From: Micromonospora sp. WMMD1120
GTDB lineage: Bacteria > Actinomycetota > Actinomycetes > Mycobacteriales > Micromonosporaceae
NCBI RefSeq assembly: GCF_029626235.1
Contig: NZ_JARUBO010000005.1
Span: 5,428,001-5,492,000 of the forward strand
Direction of reading: 5' to 3'
Length of the DNA stretch: 64,000 bases
This document shows positions 42,384-52,193 of this stretch, one piece after another. Under the pieces are notes generated by a model, which saw nothing but the letters and a program-made list of their open reading frames with translations, was not told the DNA's origin and did not search any database. The position numbers were made by a program, and so were the translations under genes. Within the stretch, counting starts at the first letter, position 1. The number at the start of each line of letters is the position of its first letter.

Positions 42384-43519
42384 GCGTCGTCCGGCCCGAC
42401 GGCGGTCAGCAGCAGGTAGGAGATCGCGTACCGGGCCGCCTCGGGCACGAAGCACAACACCTGGTCGCCCGGCTCCAGGGGCTGGGTGCGGTACAACTCC
42501 TCCAGGATGGCGTAGATGCTCGCGCAGCCGATGTTGCCGATGCGGTGCAGGTTGGTGAACCAGCGGTCCTCGGGCGGGTACGGCAGGCCGCGGCGGGCGA
42601 GCTCGCCCAGGACCCCGGGCCTCAGCGCCTCGCTGGAGTAGTGCGCGCCGAGATACCGCAGCCGGGCCGGGTCGAACCGCCCCTGGCCCAGCAGTCGTTC
42701 GTACTCGTTGACACAGACCCGGATCAGGCCGGGAAGCAGACGCAGCTCCTGGCGCAGCAGCAGAGCCCCGTCGGCGACGGCGTCGTGCACCGAGGGGTAG
42801 TCACCCCAGTACGGCGAATCGGGGCTGTTGTTGGGCTTGCCGAGGTACGAGCACAGCTCGGTGGTGTTCGCGTACGACGTGAGGCTGAGCCACTCGACGC
42901 GCAGGCTCAGCCGGTCCGGCGCGGGACGCGGCCGGAGCACGACGGCGCCGGCGCCGTCGGACAGCATGTACCGCATGAAGGCCAACTCGGTGCCGAGCTT
43001 GCGGTCGCCGCTGTCGACGGCGACGCCGGCGAACCGGCTCGCCTTCATGATCCGGGACGTGAACTCGGAGGCGCAGGAGACCGCGCAGTCGGCCTCGCCC
43101 AGCCGGACCGCGGCGTAGGCGTCCTTGAGCGCCATCATTCCCGAACTACAGGTGCCGTGGGTGGAACGGATCTCGCAGGGCGGATTGCCCAGCTCTCCGT
43201 GAACCATGCTGGCGATGCCCGGGGCGACGAGGTCCGGAAAGCTCGCCGCGGCGGCGAGGAAATCGATCTCGTCAAGGTCGACATTGGCGTGCTTGATCGC
43301 CGCCCGCACCGCCTCCGCGGCCATCGACGCATTGGTGTGCAGGGTGCGTTGCTGCTTGTCGATCGCGTAGTGCCGGGTACGAATTCCGCTGTTGCGGACT
43401 ACCTTGTCGCGCAGGTCGGTCCATTCCGGCCCGAGGCCGCCGATGTACTCCTCCATCTCGGAACTGGGGACCGGATCTCCGGGAAGGAAGCTACCGAGGC
43501 CCGTGAGGTAGGCCGGCAT
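42380..43519 (-). CDS. Beta-ketoacyl-ACP synthase III-like protein
   Basis: The 379-residue thiolase-fold protein has C124 (THGTCSSGMMAL), H293 (LGAHYSSEA) and N329 (RIGNIGCAS), the Cys-His-Asn set of FabH-type enzymes. It is longer than FabH (about 320) and has an altered substrate-entry region (SYLGKPNNSPDSPYWGDYP). Similar enzymes start or divert acyl chains, or transfer them as esters. The ACP gene overlaps its first 29 bases, so the two are made together. The priming acyl-CoA is unknown. Confidence 0.9.
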   Translation of the reverse strand: MPAYLTGLGSFLPGDPVPSSEMEEYIGGLGPEWTDLRDKVVRNSGIRTRHYAIDKQQRTLHTNASMAAEAVRAAIKHANVDLDEIDFLAAAASFPDLVAPGIASMVHGELGNPPCEIRSTHGTCSSGMMALKDAYAAVRLGEADCAVSCASEFTSRIMKASRFAGVAVDSGDRKLGTELAFMRYMLSDGAGAVVLRPRPAPDRLSLRVEWLSLTSYANTTELCSYLGKPNNSPDSPYWGDYPSVHDAVADGALLLRQELRLLPGLIRVCVNEYERLLGQGRFDPARLRYLGAHYSSEALRPGVLGELARRGLPYPPEDRWFTNLHRIGNIGCASIYAILEELYRTQPLEPGDQVLCFVPEAARYAISYLLLTAVGPDDA

Positions 43520-43766
43520 TCGCGTCTCCCAACATGTCGAGTACGTCGCCGATGGTCTGCATTCTCAGGATGTGATCGTCGTTGAGCTCGATGTCATGCC
43601 GGGTGAGCAGGAGAAACCCCATCTCGACCAGGGCGAGGGAGTCCAGTCCGAGATCTTCGGCCAACCGCGATTCGTCGGTGACCTCGGCCGGATCGATCCC
43701 GCGGCGCTGCTCGAGAAATTCCAGAATGTCTTGGCGAAACGGCTCGGGATCCCAAGATTTTGGCAC
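43491..43766 (-). CDS. Acyl carrier protein
   Basis: The 91-residue acidic, helical protein has the phosphopantetheine site LGLDSLALVE with S43. It starts with GTG at 43766 and heads the seven-gene operon. DESRLAEDLG before the site and HDIELNDDHI after it fit ACP helices 1 and 3. No phosphopantetheinyl transferase is encoded nearby. Confidence 0.9.
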   Translation of the reverse strand: MPKSWDPEPFRQDILEFLEQRRGIDPAEVTDESRLAEDLGLDSLALVEMGFLLLTRHDIELNDDHILRMQTIGDVLDMLGDANAGLPHGPR

Positions 43767-43796
43767 GTCACCAGAGATATCACGACACGGGCAACC

Positions 43797-43825
43797 TTGA
43801 CAATGGATCGACGTCTGTCTTTACT
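43797..43825 (+). promoter_or_regulatory. Promoter giving a probable leaderless transcript
   Basis: TTGACA (43797-43802) and TTTACT (43820-43825) are 17 bases apart. The expected start of transcription lies at or one base before ATG 43833. There is no ribosome site in front of that ATG or of the in-frame ATG 43803. Confidence 0.55.
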
Positions 43826-43832
43826 TGCCATC

Positions 43833-44984
43833 ATGTCGGTCAATGCCTCCGCGTCTCCGCCGGCCGCCACCCACACCGAGGACGCGATCGGCGCCGTGTT
43901 CGGCACCTGGATGATCGCGGGGGGACTGGTCGACGCCTGGGCACACGTTCATGTCACGACCGAACTGGAGAGTTTCGCCACCCCGTATCACGCGGTGCTC
44001 TACTCGGGTTTTTTCTGCGCCGCACTGTGGACATTTGTGCTCGCGTACCGCCGGCGGGGCAATGACCCGTACTGGTGGTGGCGACGTTTTCCGGCCGGTT
44101 ACCGGCTGGGCGCGCTCGGCGCGGTGGGTTTCCTCAGCGGCGGGGTCGCCGACGCGATCTGGCACCAGTTCTTCGGCGTAGAGGCCGACCTCGAGGCGAT
44201 CCTGTCGCCCACCCATTTCATGCTGAACGTGTCGGCGATGCTCATCGTGACCAGTCCGATGCGTTCGTGGTGGGCCGAGGGGGTCGGCGTGAGCCGGGCA
44301 CGGACGGTCACCGGTAGCCTCGCCACCGCTCTGGGCACGTCCGCTGCCGGGTTCTTCCTGGTCTACGCCTCCGCGTTCGCCTCGAATTTCGGCCTGCTAG
44401 CCCCGGTGCAGCCCTGGAACCGGCGTGACCCGACGAGCCAGCTCACCGCCATCCACGGACTCACCTGCTACCTGGTGACGACCGCCATCGTGGTGATCCC
44501 CCTGCTGCTCATCTACCGCCGCCGCCCGGTGCCCGGCGCGGGCACACTGATCGTCGCGCTGGTCGCGCTGTTCACCCTGGTCATGTACGAGTTCCCGGGG
44601 ACGCCGACGGTGGGGGTGCTCCTCGCCGTCGTCGGTGCGGCGGTGGCCGAGCTGGTCCTGCACGCCTGGGGTCGGTCACGCCCGGATGCCTCCCCGACAC
44701 CGCTGCCGGTCGTCGGCGCGGTCTTCGCGGCGCTGCTCTGGGGTGCGCAGTTCGCCGGTCTGCACCTGGCCGACGGCGTCCGCTGGCCGGTCGAGCTGTG
44801 GAGCGGCACCATCGTGCTCACCGCACTCACCGCCGCCGTCCTCGGTGGCCTGGCTCAACGTCCGTCCGTCCGGCGCGTCGGCGCACCCGACGCCGTGATC
44901 GCCGCGCCGGCACCGGTCGGCCCGGCTGGGGTCAAGACCGGTGGGCGAACGGAGGAGGGCGTCACTGGAACCGGTCGACGGTGA
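43833..44984 (+). CDS. Polytopic membrane protein with conserved His/Glu/Asp residues
   Basis: ATG 43833 fits the promoter position; ATG 43803 would add ten residues but lies inside the promoter. The 383-residue protein has about nine to ten helices. Polar residues sit in or near the membrane: GGLVDAWAHVHV, TPYHAVLYSG, WHQFFGVEADLEAILSPTH. Their pattern suggests a metal site formed by several helices. I do not know a named family or function. It is divergent from the ACP operon, which ends in two redox-metal proteins, and may belong to the same system. Confidence 0.75.
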   Translation: MSVNASASPPAATHTEDAIGAVFGTWMIAGGLVDAWAHVHVTTELESFATPYHAVLYSGFFCAALWTFVLAYRRRGNDPYWWWRRFPAGYRLGALGAVGFLSGGVADAIWHQFFGVEADLEAILSPTHFMLNVSAMLIVTSPMRSWWAEGVGVSRARTVTGSLATALGTSAAGFFLVYASAFASNFGLLAPVQPWNRRDPTSQLTAIHGLTCYLVTTAIVVIPLLLIYRRRPVPGAGTLIVALVALFTLVMYEFPGTPTVGVLLAVVGAAVAELVLHAWGRSRPDASPTPLPVVGAVFAALLWGAQFAGLHLADGVRWPVELWSGTIVLTALTAAVLGGLAQRPSVRRVGAPDAVIAAPAPVGPAGVKTGGRTEEGVTGTGRR

Positions 44985-45017
44985 TCGGGATCAGTCCCTG
45001 CTGCCGCATCTGCGTCG

Positions 45018-45228
45018 TCAAACCGCGCAGCAGCAGCCGACCGCCTCATCTCGGTGCCCGAGGAGATGCAGGTCAGTCAAGCCCTCGGGCGGCACACCGG
45101 CGGCGACCCGGCGTAGATCCCAGCGGAATGCGTCGCCCGACACCTGACGGTCCACCGTGCCCATGACGCGCGCCTCGGGATCCGTGGGGTCACCGGTGAC
45201 GGGCATCTGCCACGCCTCGCTGAGCGAA
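45018..45228 (-). pseudogene. Remnant of an unidentified gene
   Basis: The frame reads SLSEAWQMPVTGDPTDPEAR, MGTVDRQVSGDAFRWDLRR and GLTDLHLLGHRDEAVGCCCAV before its stop. It looks protein-like in composition but has no start or ribosome site and abuts the broken resolvase. It is probably the 3' end of a gene cut by the Tn3-like element. Confidence 0.35.
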
Positions 45229-45761
45229 CCGGCAGATCCTGCTCGAGGTCGGCGTGGCCGCCGACCGGATCTATCTCGAGCGCGCCTATTCCGGCACCAC
45301 CCGCCCCGGCCCGGCCTCGACCAGGCCCTCGCCGCCGTACGGCCCGGCGACACGCTCGTCGTGCCGAAGCTGGACTAGCCCGCTCCGTGCCTGACGCCCG
45401 GCAGATTGGCGACTCCCTCGCCACCCGCAACATCCGGCTCCAGCTCGGCTCGATGTTGTACGACCCGGCCGACCCGATGGGCAAGATGTTCTTCAACATC
45501 CTCGCCACGTTCGCCGAGTTCGAGGTCAACCTGCTGCGCATGCGCACTCGTGAGGGCATGGCGATCGCCAAGGCCAAGGGCAAGCTGCAGGGCCGGGCTC
45601 CGAAGCTGTCCGCGCCGCGGCAGGCCCACCTGGTCAAACTGCACGCTGCGGGCGAGCACACCATCGCCGAGCTGGCGGAGTTGTTCGAGGTTTCGCGGCC
45701 TACGGTCTACCGTGTCCTCGAACGCGCCACCGCCGCCGGCACCCCGCAGGCCGTGCGCTGA
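45215..45761 (+). pseudogene. Serine resolvase, truncated and frameshifted
   Basis: QILLEVGVAADRIYLERAYSG at 45226 onward, then ALAAVRPGDTLVVPKLD in a shifted frame ending in TAG at 45376, then DARQIGDSLATRNIRLQLGS and FFNILATFAEFEVNLLRMRTR from 45393. The C-terminal HTH (TIAELAELFEVSRPTVYRVLE) is intact. The N-terminal catalytic serine region is lost and at least two frame changes separate the parts. The type is a Tn3-family small serine recombinase. The intact ORF of 124 residues from 45387 lacks the active site. Confidence 0.8.
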
Positions 45762-45832
45762 CCGTGCCGCAGCGCGCTCTTGCTGAACGACCGCACCGAG
45801 CACGTGCGGCGTACGAGTTGCAGTGAGCGTCG

Positions 45833-46525
45833 TCAGGGCCGGCGTAGGCGCAGGGCTACGAAGCTGGGGCGCTCGGTCAGCCGCTCGTAGCGCTCCGGGT
45901 TGATAGCGCGGAGCGTCTCGACTGCCCTCGGCTCGACCAGCCGCTCAAGCACGAACCCGGCGTCTAGCACCTCGGTCACCAGCGATTCGAGGGTCATCCG
46001 CTGGAAGCGCATGGTGACCTCGTCAGCCACAGGGAACTCGACCCAGCTCTCGTCGAAGTACGATCCGCCGAAATATTGCCAGTCCGACACCGGATGTGTC
46101 GTCGACAGCAGGAACCAGCCGCCCGGCCGCAGCACTCGCCGCACCTCGCCGAGGAACCGGACCCGGTCGGTCAGGTGATGCAGCACCAGCGCGCAGACGA
46201 CCCCGTCGAACGACGCGTCGGCCGCGAACTCCAGCGGGGTGTCCAGGTCGTGCTGCTGCACTTCGGCGCGATCGCCGAGCAAGGCCCGGGCGTGCCCGAC
46301 CAGCGTCGCGCTGCCATCAACCGCCACCACCTCGGCTCCCCGGCCGACCAACTCGGCCGCATAGTGGCCGCCGCCACAGCCGGCGTCCAGGATGCGGAAA
46401 CCGGCGACGTCGCCGGCGAGCGTAAGCATGGCCGGCCGGTCGGTGTAGGCGTTGTGCGGACCGTCGGCGGCGTGCGCCGCGAAGACGTCACCGGCCCGGT
46501 CGTGATACGCGTGGGCTGCGGGCAT
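45833..46525 (-). CDS. Class I SAM-dependent methyltransferase
   Basis: I start at ATG 46523-46525 (MPAAHAYHDRAGD); 230 residues. Motif I is ILDAGCGGGHYAAELV, followed by the acidic VVAVDGS, then DLDTPLEF and FDGVVCALVLHHL. LRPGGWFLLSTTHPV is the post-II motif. It is a small-molecule methyltransferase of the UbiE/COQ5-like Methyltransf_11 group; the acceptor is unknown. It sits between a resolvase remnant and a Tn3 transposase remnant, so it may have been a passenger gene. Confidence 0.88.
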   Translation of the reverse strand: MPAAHAYHDRAGDVFAAHAADGPHNAYTDRPAMLTLAGDVAGFRILDAGCGGGHYAAELVGRGAEVVAVDGSATLVGHARALLGDRAEVQQHDLDTPLEFAADASFDGVVCALVLHHLTDRVRFLGEVRRVLRPGGWFLLSTTHPVSDWQYFGGSYFDESWVEFPVADEVTMRFQRMTLESLVTEVLDAGFVLERLVEPRAVETLRAINPERYERLTERPSFVALRLRRP

Positions 46526-46599
46526 CCGGCAAGCTTGCCCGGGTGGTGGCGCGGGCCGCAACCCGGACGGGCCACACAGCGCGTCAACGCCGCCGCCGG

Positions 46600-46860
46600 T
46601 CAACCTGTTTCGGCCTCGGGATCGCGAAGCGGCCGCAGGTTCTGCTCACTGCTCGGGACGGGGAACTGTAGCGGCCGAACATGGTGATGTGCGCGTAGCC
46701 GAGGGGGGAGAGTCGGGCGGCGTCTTCGTCCCCGAACCGGGTATCCCTGGCCGCGCGGCACGTTGACGGCCAAGTCGATGTGGCGGGTATTCCAGAGCAC
46801 CGCGGCGTTGAGCATGAGCCCGAGCGGCAGCGGCTGGCCGACCAACGGTCATACCCGCCG
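46600..46860 (-). mobile_element. Tn3-family transposase C-terminal fragment
   Basis: Over three minus frames one can read LMLNAAVLWNTRHIDLAVN, then DEDAARLSPLGYAHITMFGRY, then LRPLRDPEAE, matching the end of Tn3 TnpA (VLWNT, ARLSPL, HINxxGRYSF). Frameshifts make it inactive. Only about the last 85 codons remain. Confidence 0.8.
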
Positions 46861-46902
46861 TGCCACAGCCGTCCGGACACGGCCTTTACGGCACCTCGCC
46901 AG

Positions 46903-46936
46903 ATTATCGGATTACTGTTAATAGTATTCCGATAAT
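46903..46936. repeat. AT-rich 34-bp dyad near the Tn3 remnant
   Basis: ATTATCGGATTACT (46903-46916) pairs with AGTATTCCGATAAT (46923-46936) with one mismatch around GTTAAT. Its low GC content contrasts with the rest. It could be a resolvase crossover or binding subsite, or a terminal repeat of the lost element. Confidence 0.6.
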
Positions 46937-46966
46937 TAGCCCGACAAAAGGTGCACATCGCTCGCA

Positions 46967-46988
46967 CACCATAATGACAGTTATGGTG
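46967..46988. promoter_or_regulatory. Short dyad upstream of the exchanger gene
   Basis: CACCATAA (46967-46974) and TTATGGTG (46981-46988) flank TGACAG. It lies 119 bases before the exchanger start and may be an operator or a leftover end of the Tn3-like element. Confidence 0.4.
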
Positions 46989-47106
46989 CGTGGCGGATCG
47001 CGCTGGTGTCGGGGGCGGCCGCTGGCCCTGATCCTTGCCTCGCCCACGCGGATTCAGCGGGAGCAGGTCGGACGAATCCGGTCAGGGAGGGCATTCCTCG
47101 CCGAAA

Positions 47107-48165
47107 ATGGGGAAACACCCGCCGGTGCCGGACCTGACCACCCTGCCCTGGCCACTGCCGCTCAGCGCCACGGTGTTCGTCCTCGCCGGGGCGGTCACCG
47201 TGGCCGGCAGCGTGCGCCTGGCCGGGCTCGGCGACGCCCTCGCCGACAAGACCGGCTGGGGCGAGGCCCTCTTCGGCGTCGTGTTCTTCGGCATCGTCAC
47301 CGGCCTGTCCGGCATCATCATGACCATCGTCGCCGCCGGCGGTGGCCAGGCCAGCCTCGGCTACAGCAACGCCGTCGGCGGCATCGCCGCCCAGACCACC
47401 GCCGTCGCCGTCGCCGACGCCTTCCACCGCCGCGCCAACCTCGAACACGCCGCCGCGTCGCTGTCGAACCTGCTGTCGGGCTGCCTGCTCATCGCCCTGC
47501 TCGCCCTCGCCCTGCTCGCCAGCTACATCCCCGAGACGAGCGTCGCCGGGGTCAACCCGATGTCCGTCGTGCTCGTCGCCTCCTACGTCGGCGGGCTCGT
47601 GCTCATCCGCCGCGCCGGCGCACAACCGATGTGGCAGGCCATCGCCACCGCCGAGACCCGCCCCGACGTCCCCCACGACGAGAACGCCCTCAACCAGCAC
47701 CCACCGGAGTGGCTGTGGACCAACTTCGCCGCCGTCGGTCTCCTCGTCGCGGCCGGGGGCTGGCTCGTCGCCCTCGCCGCCGAAAGCCTGGTCGAGACCA
47801 CCGGGCTCACCGCCGGATTCGTCGGCGCCGTCCTGATGGGCGTGGTCAACGCCCTCCCGGAGACCGTCACCGCCATCGCCGCCGTACGCCGCGGCGCCGT
47901 CACCCTCGCCGTCGCCGCCGTCCTCGGCGGCAACATCCTCGACGTGCTCACCCTCGTCGCCGGGGACATCGCCTACCGGCAGGGTTCGATCTACCACACC
48001 GCCGGTGACCAGGAACTCCTCGCGACCACCACCAGCCTGTTCATGACCGCCACCCTGCTCGGCGGTCTGCTCATCCGGCAAACCTGCGGCTGGGGTCGCC
48101 TCGGCTTCGAAGGAGTTCTGCTGCTGGCCAGCTACGCCGCGATGACAGTCATCCTCGCCCTGTAG
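47107..48165 (+). CDS. CaCA-type cation exchanger
   Basis: ATG 47107 (MGKHPPVPDL) is taken as start; an upstream in-frame start at 47035 is less likely. The 352-residue protein has about ten helices. The two alpha repeats are seen around IVTGLSGIIMTIVAAGGGQASLGYSNAVGG and VLMGVVNALPETVTAIAAVRRGA followed by LGGNILDVL. In the first repeat the conserved acidic residue is missing; in the second, E is present in LPET. Members exchange Ca2+ or Na+ for H+ or Na+. The asymmetry suggests a divergent ion choice. Confidence 0.85.
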   Translation: MGKHPPVPDLTTLPWPLPLSATVFVLAGAVTVAGSVRLAGLGDALADKTGWGEALFGVVFFGIVTGLSGIIMTIVAAGGGQASLGYSNAVGGIAAQTTAVAVADAFHRRANLEHAAASLSNLLSGCLLIALLALALLASYIPETSVAGVNPMSVVLVASYVGGLVLIRRAGAQPMWQAIATAETRPDVPHDENALNQHPPEWLWTNFAAVGLLVAAGGWLVALAAESLVETTGLTAGFVGAVLMGVVNALPETVTAIAAVRRGAVTLAVAAVLGGNILDVLTLVAGDIAYRQGSIYHTAGDQELLATTTSLFMTATLLGGLLIRQTCGWGRLGFEGVLLLASYAAMTVILAL

Positions 48166-48185
48166 GCACCACCCTCCTCAGCGGG

Positions 48186-48389
48186 TCATTTCGTCGCGGC
48201 GGCCCATTCGGCGGCCGTCGCGGGGCTGTAGTACCGGGTGAAACCGCCGCCCCACGCGATCGGGTCGGCGAGCGGCGCTCCACCCCAACGGGGCGTGCCG
48301 GACACGAGCAAGCGGGTGCCGATCTGGTACGCGGGGACCTGCTCGGACGTGGCACCGCCCGTCGCGGCCCCCACGGAGGGCGGCGACAT
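48186..48389 (-). CDS. Short hypothetical protein, possibly a C-terminal remnant
   Basis: From ATG 48387-48389 the frame gives 67 residues: SPPSVGAATGGATSEQVPAY, then IGTRLLVSGTPRWGGAPLAD and a Trp/Tyr-rich end (WGGGFTRYYSPATAAEW). The composition looks like real protein and the end resembles the tail of a longer secreted or membrane protein. No good ribosome site is seen. I do not recognise a family. It lies between two plus-strand genes and may be a decayed gene. Confidence 0.4.
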   Translation of the reverse strand: MSPPSVGAATGGATSEQVPAYQIGTRLLVSGTPRWGGAPLADPIAWGGGFTRYYSPATAAEWAAATK

Positions 48390-48552
48390 CTCCACCACCT
48401 GCCTGGTACCGGCGTTCCCAGGAAGAGCGGACCTCTGGTTGCTCGGTCTGCCGTTTCGCAGGATCGGGTAGCGGAAAGCCGCACAATCACCTCGTGCCGG
48501 CCCTCGCGGTGAACCGCGGGACCTGCCGGCCACCGACACTGGGGGAAGAACA

Positions 48553-49332
48553 GTGAGCAAGCTCGCACTCGTCACCGGCGCCACCTCCGGCATCGGCCGG
48601 GCCTTCGCCGACCGCCTGGCCGCCGACGGCTACCGCCTGGTGGTCACCGGTCGGCGCGCCGACCGCCTGGAGGAGTTCGCCGCCGCGCACCCGGAGGGCA
48701 CCGTCACGCCCGTCGTCGCCGACCTGTCCAGCACCGCCGGCATCGAGGCGGTCGCCGAGATCTGCGCCACCGAGCCGCTGACCATGCTCGTCAACAACGC
48801 GGGCGTCGCGCACTACATGCCGATGGCCGAGCTGCCCGCCGACAAGGCAGCCGAGCTGGTGAACGTCAAGGTCCTCGCGCCGACGATGCTCACCCGCGCC
48901 GCGGTCGCCGGTATGCAGGAACGCGGCGCGGGCACCATCGTCAACGTGGCCGGCATGATCGCCTTCAGTGGGCCCGCCCCGCACTCGGTGCTGCCCCGGC
49001 GCGCCGTCTACGGCGGCAGCCTGGCCTACCTCGTCGCCCTCTCCCAGACCCTGAGCGCGGAGTTGGAGGGCACCGGTGTCACAGTGCAGGTGGTGTGCCC
49101 GGGTGTGGTGGCCACCGAGTTCCACGAACGCCAGGGCATGGACCTGAGCGCGGTGCCCAGGATGACGGCCGAGGACGTCGTCACCGCCAGCCTGCGTGGC
49201 CTGGAGCTGGGGGAGACCGTCTGCGCCCCGGGCGTCGAGGACGCCGGCCTCCTGGACGCGGTCTTCCGGGCCGACCTCGCCGCCTTCGGCGCGCAGCGCC
49301 CCGAGTTGGCCAGCCGCTACCGAGCGGCCTGA
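48553..49332 (+). CDS. SDR-fold protein lacking the catalytic lysine
   Basis: GTG 48553 follows a GGGGGAAG site; 259 residues. The N-terminal part is a standard NADP-binding SDR (LALVTGATSGIG, VTGRRADRLEEF, LVNNAGVAHY). In the active site the sequence is VNVAGMIAFSG, then AVYGGSLAYLVAL: the YxxxK motif reads Y-G-G-S-L, so lysine is replaced by leucine, and the catalytic serine is not in its usual place. It may be a non-catalytic or altered reductase, or a recently inactivated enzyme. It is not obviously linked with rox downstream. Confidence 0.85.
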   Translation: MSKLALVTGATSGIGRAFADRLAADGYRLVVTGRRADRLEEFAAAHPEGTVTPVVADLSSTAGIEAVAEICATEPLTMLVNNAGVAHYMPMAELPADKAAELVNVKVLAPTMLTRAAVAGMQERGAGTIVNVAGMIAFSGPAPHSVLPRRAVYGGSLAYLVALSQTLSAELEGTGVTVQVVCPGVVATEFHERQGMDLSAVPRMTAEDVVTASLRGLELGETVCAPGVEDAGLLDAVFRADLAAFGAQRPELASRYRAA

Positions 49333-49451
49333 CCGACCCCGACGCGTCCGGCCCGGGGGAGCGCAGGACGAGGGCGGACGCTCACCGCCCACCCGTGCGG
49401 AAAAGGACTGGACGGGCGGTGTCAGAGCTTGTAGCTTGCTGCGGAACGTGA

Positions 49452-51056
<1,605 letters not shown>

Positions 51057-51083
51057 CCTGCGCCGGCCGCCGGCTCACCGGCC

Positions 51084-51126
51084 CCGCTCGCCGGCACGGC
51101 CACCTTTCCGCCGTGCCGGCGAGCGG
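51084..51126. terminator. Bidirectional terminator after rox
   Basis: A perfect 17-bp stem pairs 51084-51100 (CCGCTCGCCGGCACGGC) with 51110-51126 around CACCTTTCC, between the convergent rox and hypothetical genes. Confidence 0.8.
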
Positions 51127-51133
51127 CGCGCAC

Positions 51134-51370
51134 CTAGCCGGAGCGCTGCGCGTCGGAGTCGACCTCGATGTCGTAGAGCAACTGCACATGCCGACGGCCG
51201 TTCGTGACGCCTACGAAGATCGGCTCACCGACCGGAGTGCGACCGTGGCGCCATGCCTGCGCGCGGGCCGCCTCCCTCGACTCGTGATGTGTCTTGCCCG
51301 CCCGGTGCAGGTCCATGACGCGGCGGGCGGTGACCCGGTCACTGTCCAGGTGAACCCGAAGCAGAGGCAT
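51134..51370 (-). CDS. Small basic hypothetical protein
   Basis: ATG 51368-51370 follows AAGGGA by eight bases; 78 residues. The sequence MPLLRVHLDSDRVTARRVMD, then HHESREAARAQAWRHGRTPVGEP and a closing FVGVTNGRRHVQLLYDIEVDSD has no family I recognise. Arg and His are common in the middle part. It lies between rox and a TetR gene and shares a promoter region with the latter. Confidence 0.55.
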   Translation of the reverse strand: MPLLRVHLDSDRVTARRVMDLHRAGKTHHESREAARAQAWRHGRTPVGEPIFVGVTNGRRHVQLLYDIEVDSDAQRSG

Positions 51371-51463
51371 GACGCTGTCCCTTCGCGGTCGGCCGCCAGG
51401 CTTGTCGGTGCTCAATCAGCTTACCGTTGTTAAGTTTCCCGAGCACTGCACTAGATTGACGGG

Positions 51464-52159
51464 ATGAGCACCGAGTCGGTCTGGTTGCGGCCCGAGTCAG
51501 GGCGTCCGCGACGGGTCCTGCCGCTGACCCGCGAGCGCATTGTCGCCGCGGCGGTGACCCTGCTGGACGAGCAGGGTGTGGAGGGCCTCACCATGCGTCG
51601 TCTCGCTCAACAACTCGACGTGACGTCCACCGCCCTCTATTGGCACGTGAAGACCAAGGACGACGTCCTGGACCTGGCGGTCGACCGGATCTTCGGTGAC
51701 GTGCCCCTGCCCGAGCCGAGCGGCGACTGGGCCGAGGACGTCCGGTCTCTCGCTCGTGCCTGGCGGGCCGCGATGCTGCGTCACCCCTGGACGCCACGGT
51801 TGGTGGGTCGACCGATGCTCGGACCCAACGTCCTGGCCCGTACCGAGTTCCTGCAGGCCGCCCTCGTGCGCGGCGGACGCGACGGGCTGCACCTCGCGGT
51901 GGCCACCCGGATGGTGGCGAACTACGTCATCGGTGCCGCGCTCACCGAAGCCACCTGGCGTCAGACCGCTGATCCGCTGGCGAGAGCGGCAGCCCGCAGC
52001 CACCTCGCCGCGCTCGGCGGCGCCTACCCGACCCTGAACGCCTCCGGCCACCTCGACGACAGCCGTTGGGACGACGACATCCTGTTCGAGGAGGGCCTCG
52101 ACGGCATCCTGCTGGCCGTGGCGCGGACCGGCCGCCCGGACGACGGAGCGCCGACCTAG
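51464..52159 (+). CDS. TetR family regulator with TetR_C-type ligand domain
   Basis: The 231-residue protein has the HTH ERIVAAAVTLLDEQGVEGLTMRRLAQQLDVTSTALYWHVKTKDDVLDLAVD; the STALYWHVK recognition helix is typical of TetR(B)-like repressors of drug efflux. The C-terminal domain starts near residue 85 and ends DGILLAVARTG. The AT-rich CTTA-N7-TAAG sequence about 40 bases upstream may be its site. It could regulate the divergent small gene, and rox lies just beyond it, but direct control of rox is not shown. Confidence 0.88.
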   Translation: MSTESVWLRPESGRPRRVLPLTRERIVAAAVTLLDEQGVEGLTMRRLAQQLDVTSTALYWHVKTKDDVLDLAVDRIFGDVPLPEPSGDWAEDVRSLARAWRAAMLRHPWTPRLVGRPMLGPNVLARTEFLQAALVRGGRDGLHLAVATRMVANYVIGAALTEATWRQTADPLARAAARSHLAALGGAYPTLNASGHLDDSRWDDDILFEEGLDGILLAVARTGRPDDGAPT

Positions 52160-52193
52160 CCGAGAGCCGGTCGCCCTCGGCCGAGGTGGTGGG

